In this document: piece after piece, positions 7,401 through 16,300 of the stretch | How the letters are laid out: each line of letters starts with the position of its first letter | Numbering within the stretch: the stretch's first letter is position 1 | Virus record (IMG/VR): IMGVR_UViG_3300017744_000080 | Location: 1 to 31,708 of that record | Length of the DNA stretch: 31,708 nucleotides | Reading direction: 5' to 3' (one strand) | Source: a virus | Position numbers and translations under genes: made by a program | Notes under the pieces: generated by a model | Database searches by the model: none | What the model was told of the DNA's origin: nothing | Seen by the model: only the letters and a program-made list of their open reading frames with translations

Positions 7401-10277
7401 TTGGCTCAAAGTAGTTGTAAAAGTTCCTACTTTTTTAGCTGTTTCACTTTTTACTGCATAATAACTGCCGTGCTGACCGTCTAGCTTGTCTGCATCTAGT
7501 CCAGATCCAGCTCCATCACTAGCACTAGACCATGTTTCTCTCCAAGCTGTCCATCCATGAGTATCTCCCCAACGTACACGTATCCAAGCACCGTCGTATT
7601 GATGAGGTATATATTCCTGAAGAATATAGTCATCGTTTGTAGCACCTGTTCCGTCGTCAGAATTCCAGTTTGTTACTCTTAGGATGCCCCATCCATAAGA
7701 GCCTGTAGGAGCATTTGAGACTACATCATTTACTTCATTCCATTCATTAACGTGATAAGTACCAGTATCTAGAAAGTCATCAAAATCTTGAGAAGAGGAA
7801 TTAATACCTACACGGTATTTTGAGTCAAAAATGTTATCTGGGAATCTTGCCGAAGGAATAGTACCGCTTGAAAGATTAGATGCATTTGTAAAATAGGTAC
7901 TATCCTGATTGTCTAAAGTATCTGCATTAATGCCTGTACTTGCAGTAGTAAGTACATTATTACCGCCAACCGTAGGAGTAGAGTTAAAATTAACAACACT
8001 GCTGTTGTAGGGATAATGAAAGACTTCTGTTCTTGTTCCATTATTATTACGATAAAAAGTTATATGATCAGTTGACTCTCCAGAAACAAAGGCAGGAGTA
8101 TTGTCTCCGTTATATGATATTCCTCCGCCGTGAAGACCATCCTGAGTCAGTTCAAGGGCACCCGTACCTTGAGTCCCACCAACCGATTTACCAATCTGTA
8201 GCATTCTAGTGGTAGAATCCGTTGATGTAAGAATTATATCTGCACTACCAGTAAGCGTTCCACTAAAGCTATCAGCAGCATCACTTCTTAAAAATGAAGA
8301 AGCATGAAGTGTGTCCACAGTGTCTGCGTCTATACTTGTCATCAACGAGGTAAAATTATCGTCTGTAAGAATATTATTAGAGTTGTGCTTTAAGTTGGAG
8401 GAGCCGTTAGTAGAGAAAGCGATTCCATCAGTTGCGTCGTTCATAGAACTAAACTGAAGGACAGACCCCGTATGCCCTCCTACATTCTCTGTATGTGTTA
8501 TAAATGCTTTATCACTAAAGTCAGTTGCTAATTCTTTATCGAAGCCAGTAAATTCTATGGTGCGAGATTTGTTATCTGTGGTAGCCTCTCCGTCTAGTCT
8601 TATATTTCCGAAGACTGTTTGCTCTCCTAGGACTGCTTCAGTCACGTCTAGGACGGTGGCACTTGCTAGATACCAATTGAAAGCTCCCGAACCCCCGGAA
8701 ACTGAAATATGTCCAGCACTTGAAAACGACCCGCTATCTCCACAATGATTTACTCGTGCGTACCACTCCCACTTTCCTGTTCCTACACTGTTTGTAAGCC
8801 AATAAGTGGTCTGATTAGTTCCTGTGGCATTTTGGTTAATATTAAGAGTTCTACCCGCAGGTACTTTTGCCTGAAATATTTGTACAAAAGTGTGGTTATC
8901 CTCAGAAGGAAAAGATTGATAAAAACCCCCATAATTTGGAGAGACTGATCCCGTACCGTTATAAGAGATTCTAATAACTTTTCCTGACGAGTTCGGGGCG
9001 GCCCCTCCTGAATTTGTGGTCGCATCTTCTCTAGTGTGAGTTAGTGCAGTTCCTCCTTCGTTATTATAAACTTCTACACTATTTGATCCTCTACTGAAGT
9101 CTTCGTCAGGGAATATTTTTCTACCGCTATTGCGAATAGAAGAAACAATTGGATTCCAAGGGCCTCTTTCTGTAGAACTGCTTGGCAAATTTAGTACCAG
9201 CTTATCATCTACTTTAATTCCTCCCGCAGATAAAGTACCTCCTACATTTAAACTACCTGTGCTAGAGTTAAATGTTAGATTTGTATTTGAATGAAGTGGT
9301 TGAGATTCCGTAGGGTCTTTAGCAAAAACTACAGAACAAGTAGTATCATTAGATTCTACTGTTAAAACGCTTCCCGTAGAAGTACCTCTATAAAGCAAAA
9401 ATTGGCCCTCTCTAAACTCATAAGCGGGTTTATGGGTTGACATTCTGAAATTGTCGTCAGTATTTCCTGAGTAACCTATATGAACATAAATTTTATTGTC
9501 TACTGAAGTAGGGACTGTATTTGTAAGAAAAGAAGTAGTACTAGTACTATCAAGTACAAAGTGTCCATCGCTGTCTAAAGACCCTACTAAATATAAGGGG
9601 GCACCTGCAGTAGTCCAGTCCGAACTATTGGTACGATTCATCCAATATTCGCCAGTACTGTCTTCTCTAGATTCGTAGAGCTCGTTTGTTATCGCAGCAT
9701 CTTCGGCAACATCAGTGCTAGCTCCATAAAATAATATTTGACCGCCGAGTCTCATAGGCTGTGTGGATACAGTATTGTTTGTAGCGTTTGCTACACCACC
9801 TTCTGTTACAGGATAAAATTTGCCATCACTGCCTTCCATAAGCACTTGCTCGCCATGAATTTGAGCACCCGCAATTACATGAGAGTTCCAGCGAAGATTA
9901 TAATAATCCTGGGTATCTATATCAGTAGCAGCATACCAACCGTCTTTTGTAGAATCAAAAGTGTAAAGAATTGTTGTTCCAGTAGGAATATGTGTAGTAA
10001 GTTTATCATTATTTTTTCTATAAACTGTTTTTGCGCCCAGACTGTTTATATTTAGAGTAGTAGTACCGCTTCCGCCAACCGTATTATGTCTAAATGCAAC
10101 TAAAAGTCCATCGTAATAGGAAGAAATATTTGTATTTGTACCTGTCCAAATGCCTGCAGTTCCTTCGCTATTTCCATCGACAAAATGAACGGAACCCTCA
10201 CCTTTAATTACATTACCGGTGATTGTACCTGCAGCGTCTATGCCATTCTTTACTTTGAAATTTTTATCGTTTGCCAC
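4425..10277 (-). CDS. Giant tail fibre protein
   Basis: A 1950-residue, Gly/Ser/Thr/Asn-rich protein typical of long trimeric fibres. The start is GTG at 10277, with GGGGAG about 9 nt upstream. Recognisable parts: β-rich N-terminal region; fibre segments of the type TVDTLHASSFLRSDAADSFSG (near residue 650) and LDNQDSTYFTNASNLSSGTIP (near 790); a pyocin-knob-like domain at about 829-916 (FLDTGTYHV ... GWGILRV ... QEYIPHQYDGAWIRVRWGD ... WTAWRETW); three copies of an ATGDQI(H/Y) module (about 1119-1139 and 1459-1625) shared with the J protein; and a terminal region with ANTISANMVSANII and VLNANSVLA repeats echoing the helical repeats of J. No peptidase S74 chaperone domain was seen. It has its own consensus promoter and probably forms side or central fibres for host binding. 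Confidence 0.88.
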   Translation of the reverse strand: MANDKNFKVKNGIDAAGTITGNVIKGEGSVHFVDGNSEGTAGIWTGTNTNISSYYDGLLVAFRHNTVGGSGTTTLNINSLGAKTVYRKNNDKLTTHIPTGTTILYTFDSTKDGWYAATDIDTQDYYNLRWNSHVIAGAQIHGEQVLMEGSDGKFYPVTEGGVANATNNTVSTQPMRLGGQILFYGASTDVAEDAAITNELYESREDSTGEYWMNRTNSSDWTTAGAPLYLVGSLDSDGHFVLDSTSTTSFLTNTVPTSVDNKIYVHIGYSGNTDDNFRMSTHKPAYEFREGQFLLYRGTSTGSVLTVESNDTTCSVVFAKDPTESQPLHSNTNLTFNSSTGSLNVGGTLSAGGIKVDDKLVLNLPSSSTERGPWNPIVSSIRNSGRKIFPDEDFSRGSNSVEVYNNEGGTALTHTREDATTNSGGAAPNSSGKVIRISYNGTGSVSPNYGGFYQSFPSEDNHTFVQIFQAKVPAGRTLNINQNATGTNQTTYWLTNSVGTGKWEWYARVNHCGDSGSFSSAGHISVSGGSGAFNWYLASATVLDVTEAVLGEQTVFGNIRLDGEATTDNKSRTIEFTGFDKELATDFSDKAFITHTENVGGHTGSVLQFSSMNDATDGIAFSTNGSSNLKHNSNNILTDDNFTSLMTSIDADTVDTLHASSFLRSDAADSFSGTLTGSADIILTSTDSTTRMLQIGKSVGGTQGTGALELTQDGLHGGGISYNGDNTPAFVSGESTDHITFYRNNNGTRTEVFHYPYNSSVVNFNSTPTVGGNNVLTTASTGINADTLDNQDSTYFTNASNLSSGTIPSARFPDNIFDSKYRVGINSSSQDFDDFLDTGTYHVNEWNEVNDVVSNAPTGSYGWGILRVTNWNSDDGTGATNDDYILQEYIPHQYDGAWIRVRWGDTHGWTAWRETWSSASDGAGSGLDADKLDGQHGSYYAVKSETAKKVGTFTTTLSQNTYSRVARVLGNELSSAVRVVFALHGGNLVSNIVADILVNHSQDIQIISNSSDYDALTIKVEVNGNNEDFDLYVKYAYHANHPTTCDLKTTIYPLGDETVTANPTDTAYTGGESYEHTTLVGGVRHTQNSGTVDIKTDGNFYSVDNIVFHAGDTAAVTNGATTIATGDQIYDFVTGRNYITNIVTGASPQLQIRNATNGGGARIKFSDQSSDSYGQNGAMTFYHFDAESYGSAAAFILESSESTTTILADGKLMYAEGIYSKPPGSDPADASNGYTIANYRKDQNWDAAYNDNITGMSFSTANGELVLTQRDGGTITQDLDGRYQLQGTQYEWSVTDVSNNDDRWYKVATVNQGNSGITIRGTINNHVESYGTQKIDLSFFGRAGNSDDINIAGTFTVANTPTASRGVGIRVINIPDNSYDHKDVYIRLTRYSQANLTIFREGNANKVDINLDTSSNNYVTTEPSAGSANVNLVFDNTTQTTGHYSVMDNVITEITTNDGDITGVTAGNGLSGGGNSGGVTLAVDVDDATIQISNAKVAAKTGAVVDGGTALATGDQIHDFVTGLNYTTNTGDITSVTAGNGLSGGGTSGDATINVVGGSGITANANDIAVDVDDATIQISNTKVAAKTATVADNVTALATGDQIHAYAYSRSEINTILDRGYTSENFHSASNLAAGWYTIAVASTARAMGRFAIWDQDSGKHQTCIFYASHTYGTNASNNITVLDYSYYAGTPLRYIRIKEGGTHDGCALQIYCDTSGASELRVALLGDNVQDQRWVVKDFIADATDPGVSTHSNSTGGSGSSNWSSFVERAKIDLDQMGQGGMATTGDMYAGAGTTQNKVVTEAANTISANMVSANIIHACHIYGSNATFDNLVAAYAEIDVIVANQIDTDVLNANSVLARAVRVQSSGQTEITIDANGEPSGGKGVFLKEDGDFFTGDPSGAHLLFDQSAGKLKIRSGTTGGRIEFVNDTIKVLDSGGNERVILGNIS
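5774..5836. repeat. 63-bp direct repeat, copy in the giant fibre gene
   Basis: By eye this stretch is identical over 63 bp to 12100-12162 in the J gene. A third copy in the same fibre gene (5513-5573 region) differs at a single base within the shared part. Both main copies encode VDDATIQISNAKVAAKT in the same frame. Confidence 0.85.
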
Positions 10278-10302
10278 GGTTCACTTCTCCCCAACTGGCT
10301 TT

Positions 10303-10319
10303 GCCCCCATTGCGGGGGC
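10303..10319. other. GC-rich hairpin in the fibre mRNA leader
   Basis: GCCCCC-ATTGC-GGGGGC forms a 6-bp all-GC stem with a 5-nt loop, about 14-30 nt downstream of the expected start of the promoter at 10340-10368 and upstream of the GTG start at 10277. Neither strand has a following T tract, so an intrinsic terminator is unlikely. A 5' mRNA-stabilising hairpin or a control element is possible. Confidence 0.6.
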
Positions 10320-10339
10320 TGTATTTGTATTTGGTATTA

Positions 10340-10368
10340 ATTATAAAATATTACAGATATTTTGTCAA
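10340..10368 (-). promoter_or_regulatory. Consensus sigma-70 promoter for the giant fibre gene
   Basis: On the minus strand TTGACA (10368-10363), a 17-bp spacer and TATAAT (10345-10340) match the consensus at every position. It lies in the 107-bp gap after the J stop codon and drives the 1950-residue fibre gene. The expected start point is near 10333. Confidence 0.88.
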
Positions 10369-10384
10369 GGTTTATTTTTGCCAC

Positions 10385-13300
10385 CTATACTGTAACGCAG
10401 TGCCTTACTATTTTCACCGTTGCTGCGGTTGCGGAGGACATAGTGACTTTAAGCCTTACCGCTGTTCCATTAATATCCGTATTGATTGTACCCAAAACTC
10501 CATTTGTTTCTAGTTTTGCAAACTCTGTAGCAATTGCATTTGTACCATCATGTATTACAAGTACTTCAGATGCTTGATAATTAGTACCTTGAGTAATTTG
10601 TACGGTATACTTTGCAGTTCGGAAATCTGCCTTCGCAAAGCTATCTATAACAGTTTCATTAGTACTCTCTACGGCTGTAGTTAAAGTATCAATACCTAAC
10701 GCCTCTACTTGTAGCTTTGCTTTAGGGTTTTTGGTAGAGATGCCAACATTTCCGCTATCCGCTCTTACAACAAAACTAGTTTCGCTAACAACTGTTCCAC
10801 TGTGTTTAGTATCAATATGGAATCCGTGTACACCCCCAGTATCATCAAAATACCCTAGACGTATTCCATAGTTACCTTCCATACCCCAACCTATTTTCCC
10901 ACTAGCTCTAGTTAAAGATAGAAGTTCCGCAGGTGTAACTACACCTATACCTACTTTGCCTGAGGAGTCTATGCGTAGTCGTTCTGAGCCACCTGCGTTG
11001 AACCTAAAGTCATTACGAGTTTCAATAGAAGCTGTTCCCGTTGTATCCTTAAACTCAACTAAACAAGCTGTGTCTGTAGATTCGAATCTAGCAACTTCGT
11101 TAGTTGTGCCCGAACTTACATGCAAAGCTCTAGCAGGACTAGAAGTACCTATACCTACCTTACCTGTATCTCCGTTCACAGTCACACGTCGAGTGTCGTT
11201 TGCATAAACTACCACATCTCTACTACTTCCGTAACCTCGTATATTAAAATCATCATTAATAGTATCAATCCGGGCTACGTTTGCATTAACATTATCCAAA
11301 AACTGAATTCTATGATCGTCGTCGTCTGACGTATCTCTTATAGTTAAGTAAGGACTGTCTCTATCTATTCTAAGATTTCTATTGAACAACCACCCTGTGG
11401 AAGCATGCTCATAAGTAAGAGAAGCACTTGCACCATCAATAGTAATACCTGCCCCATCTGCAGCTGCAGAATCTGCGGCACCTTTAGCAACAGTAATATT
11501 TAAATCATCTACATCAAGAGTAGTAGAGTTAATGGTAGTAGTTGTACCATCAATTTGTAAATTACCTTTAATAATTAAAGTACCATTATTATTTCCATGG
11601 TTTCCGTCCCCATCCGCAGGGTCAATAGTAAAATTATCAGGTCCTTTTAAAATACCTGTCATGGTTAAATTAGTTAAAGTTCCTACCGAAAGATTATTAT
11701 ATGTTCCTGAAAGTTCTCCGCCAAAAGTAGTAGATGTATTTAAATAGTAAGCAGGTAGCTGATCTCCTAAAGTATCTGCATTACCTCCGTCTGCCTCTGC
11801 AGTAAAGCTGCTGCCATCAAAAACTGTAAGAGGTATATTTGCAGGATCAATAGTATTTTGTGAACCATTATCTAAAACTACAAAACGATCTGTTTCAGCT
11901 ACAAGTGTTGTAGTATCGGTTAGCTCTGATAAATCTACGGAAATTGAAGGGCTAGCGGCCGTTGTGGTATCAACATCGATCAAAGTACCTGCAGTCACAC
12001 CTGTAAGTGTTCCTACGTTACTAGTATAACCTATATTCGTAACAAAAGTATGTATCTGATCACCTGTAGCGAGTGCTGTTCCTCCGTCTGCTACAGCATC
12101 TGTTTTAGCAGCAACTTTTGCATTAGAAATCTGTATAGTAGCATCATCTACATCTACTGCTAAGTTACCTGAAGATGTTACTGTACCTGTAAGACCGTCT
12201 CCTCCGCCTACACTTGTTACTGTACCCGTATTAGTAGTATAGTTTAAACCGGATATATAACTATAAATAGTTCCTGTTGTTGCAAGATCCGTTCCATTTT
12301 CAGCAACGTTTCCTGTTTTGGCAGCTATATTATCACTAACATTAACTTCTATAGTGGTGCCATCTACATTTACAGCTAAGTCTCCTGTGGATGTTACTGT
12401 ACCTGAAAGACCCGCTCCTCCGCCTACACTTGTCACAGTACCTACGTTACTAGTATAACCTATATTCGTAACAAAGTCATGTATCTGATCCCCTGTAGCG
12501 AGTGCTGTTCCGTTCTCCACTACCGAGTCTGTTTTAGCTGCTACTTTTGCACTTGCATTAATTTCAATAGTAGTATTATCGGGATCTACTGCTAAATTAC
12601 CTGAAGAGGTTACTGTACCTGAAAGACCGTCTCCCCCACCTACACTTGTTACAGTACCTGCGTAGTTTGTTGAAACAAAGTCATGTATCTGATCACCTGT
12701 AGCGAGTGCTGTTCCTCCGTCTACTATGTCAGCTGTTTTTGCTTTAACACTTCCTGCACCGTCTGTAGCAGATAGTTCTATTGTGGTATCATCTACAGTT
12801 ACTTCTATCTCGTCTGAGTTTGCTGTAATACCGCCTCCACCGACAACATTTAAAGTTACTGCTCCAGAGTCTCCTCCGTCAGTTAGACCGTTCCCTGCGA
12901 TTACTTGAGTAATATCTCCGACGTTATCAGTATAACCTCTACTCGTAACAAAAGTATATATTTGATGAGCTGTAGCAAGTTCTGTTCCATTTTCTTGAAT
13001 AGCTGCAATCTTAGCGGCTACTTTTGCACTTGCATTGATCTTTAATGTTACATCATCGACTACTACTGCTACTGAGTCGTCTGCTACAGTTATACCATTT
13101 CCTGCTCCCACAGCTAGACTTCCTGAGCTTGTAACGGTACCGGTAAGACCGCTTCCTCCAGATACACTTGTTACAGTACCATCAGTTGTGCTAAAACCTA
13201 GCTGGCCTATATAAGCGTGAACTGTTCCACCTGTTACAAGAGTAGCAGCACCTGTTGCAACGTTTCCTGTCTTGGCAGCTATATTATCGCTAGCATTAAC

Positions 13301-16300
13301 TTCTATGGTAGTGTCATCTACATTTACTGCAACATCGTTAGTATTAACTGTTATACCTGTACCAGCTCCTACAGCCAAATCTCCTGTTGTTGTTACTGTA
13401 CCTGTAAGACCGTCTCCTCCGCCTACACTTGTTACAGTGCCGTCTGTATCTGAAAAGTTTTGGTTAGCTATATAGGTATAAACACCCCCTGCAGTTGCAA
13501 GACCCGTAGCATTTTCTGCAACAGCTGCTGTTTTAGCTGCGACTTTTGCACTTGCATTAATTTTAACTGTAACATCGTCTACATTTACTGCGACATCATT
13601 AGTATTAACGGTAATACCATCCCCTGCTCCTACTGCAAGATTTCCGGCAGATGTTACAGGGTCTCCTGTAAGACCGTTTCCAGCCGCCACACTTGTTACA
13701 GTACCTGTGTTAGTAGTGTACCCTTTGCCAAGAACAAAATCATTTATCTGATCTCCAGTGGCTAGTGCAGTGCCTCCATCTGCTACTGTATCCGTTTTTG
13801 CTTGTATAACCCCTGTGCCGTCAGTCGCCGATAGTTCTATAGTAGTATCGTCTACTGCTGCTTTAAATTGTGTACCATTTTCTCCGGGCAGGGATATGCC
13901 ATCTCCTGCAGTGTATTCTGTATTTGAAGATGAAAGTGTGAGAGTAGTTGCATCAGTTCTAGTAACTGTTACATTCGTGCCTCCAGAAATAGTAATATTA
14001 TCGGTGCTTGAATCACTACCTGCAAGAGAGATATTTGTAGTCGACTCCGGCACTGTTAAGTCATAGGTTGTATCCGAAGTTGCAATAGTAACAGTATCAG
14101 TAGTATCATCTGCTTTAGTCAATGTTAAAGTGCCGCCATCTATACTAAGAGCTGTCGGACTTTTTAGTGCTTGGTCCGAGGATGTAGTAACTCTATTACC
14201 TAAAGCCGTATTTACAGTGCTTGAGAAACTTGCATCATCTCCAAGAGCTGCCGCTAGCTCATTTAAAGTATCCAAAGCTTCAGGAGCTGAATCCACTAAA
14301 CCTGATACTTGATTATCAACATAAGTTTTAGTAGCAATAGTATCTGTATCTACCGATATTGCTGCTGAAGTATTATCAGTTCCTGCAACATTTAATCCCG
14401 TAGTAAAATCTAGAGTTGTAGCGGCAGTTGCCTGAGTTGTAGCATCTTCTTGAACAATTACACCTGCAATAGCATCAATATTTGAAGTTGCATCAATCTG
14501 TACACCCGATAGTTTTAGTTGGTCTCCATCCCATAAAATACTTGCATCTGCATCACCAAATACGAATCTTCCATTATTTAAGTCTATAAACGCTCCTGAT
14601 TCGTTACCGGTAGGAACATCGGTTGCATCAGGAATGTAGTTTGCACCAGAAGTTCTTAAAGTACCTGCCGTAATGTCACCCAAATCTGCTGTAATTGCCG
14701 CTATGTTAGCAGTTTTGATTTCTGCTGCTTTAACCGAGTTAGCATTTAATAAGTTTGCAACAACAGTATCCGCAGTTACGTGATTAGCATCAATAGCTCC
14801 TGTAGCTATTTCTTCAGCTGATATAGTATTCGCTTTAATATCAGCAGATTTAATTGAGTTTGCGGTTATTAAGTCAGATACAACACTTCCTGAATTTATA
14901 TGGTCAGCTGTAATGACATTTGCTTTCAATATCTCTGTAGTAATAGAGTTTGCAGCTATAGAATTTGCATTAATAGAATTTGCCGCTATTTTGTTCGCTG
15001 TAATAGAGTTAGATTTTATATCATTCGCTTTAATAGAGTTTGCACTTATTAGATCCGCAAGAACTGTTGTTGCTGAAAAATGCTTGGCAGTAATAACTTC
15101 TGCTTCCAACTTCTCTGCTGTAACACTATCTGCTGAAAGTGTGTTTGTTTCTATGGCATTAGCACTCAAAGCCGCCGTAGTTATAGAATTTGCTTCTAAC
15201 TTGTCTGTTGTAATTGCATTTGCTTGTATTTTATTAGCACTAATCGCATTTGCTTGTAATTGGCCTGTTGCGACACTTTCGGCAAAAAGAAGTTGTCCAT
15301 CTAAAACTTCAGATTGACTATTCCAGTCTGTTCCATCAAAAAGAAATACAGTTTGACCGTTAGGGGCAGCCTCAGAGCCTGTAAAAAAGTATGCTTGATC
15401 ATTAGTAACAGGGTCTCCAGGTCTGCCATCCCAGTTTGTATCCCATGCAGTATCTGCCTGTGCTGATGTAACAGGTAGACTATTTACAGGAATATGCCAG
15501 CGACCTGGACCTCGATCCCCGTCTTGTCTTCGAGAATGTATAAAAGGTGTTGACCATCCTGACTCTTGAGGAGCAGATCCATCGCTTGTAAATATACGAC
15601 TAATTGCATAAACAATATCTTTATCATTGTTCATTTCAGGAATACTAATAGTCCAACCACTATTACCGTCGGCTGGGTTAGCAAAACTACCTGCCGCCTG
15701 TACATATGTAGGCGCATTTCCATTATTTGCTACTTTTTGATATAATAATGAAGTTTTACCTTGTTGAGGAGTAACGGAACTATCAATATTTATCAAAGAT
15801 ACAAGTTGGTAAGACTCGGTATTATGTTTATACACTCTCGCTATTATTGACTCTGTAGCAATATCTATTCTGTAGTTGGTAGTTTGAGCTTTGCTATTGG
15901 TAAAAGCCGCCCCCATATCTCTATCTACTTCCATTCTAGTATCACTTTCAATAAAGGATATTTTTGCAGCTTGACTTCCGACAACTAATAAGTCGCCTAC
16001 CTGAAAGTCAGAGGTAAATGAAGTACTCGTACCAGTAATTATAGTACTAGTCGCTAGTTTAGAAACAGTTCCTTGAATCCCTTCTTGTTCAAGTGAAGAG
16101 GTTAAACCTCCTGTAGTAGATCCGGTACCCGCATCATACCAATACGGTATATTATATGAGTTACTCCTACTAAACCTAAGAAGTTTAAAAATATTACTAG
16201 TCTGTGTGGTACGTATTAATACATAGTAGTGGTCATCTAAAAAAGTATTAGCATCATTATTATGCTCTGTTGTTGTAGACATACCAGAACAATCGATTTT

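Noticed and set aside
1305-10277. Diversity-generating retroelement acting on the fibre genes
   Set aside because: No reverse transcriptase gene and no template/variable repeat pair with adenine-specific differences was seen. The repeats present are shaft modules.
10303-10319. Intrinsic terminator between J and the giant fibre
   Set aside because: The GC-rich hairpin has no T tract on either strand and lies downstream of the promoter of the fibre gene.
12000-13800. CRISPR-like array suggested by recurring short DNA blocks
   Set aside because: Spacing is 190-270 bp, the blocks are degenerate and follow the codon frame of a single gene, so they are coding repeats.
14913-15317. Plus-strand open frame rich in Phe, Ala, Ile and Glu opposite J
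   Set aside because: It is the reverse-strand reading of the minus-strand (A/T)(N/D)xIx repeats and shows the same period. It has no start signals and lies inside a clear J gene.
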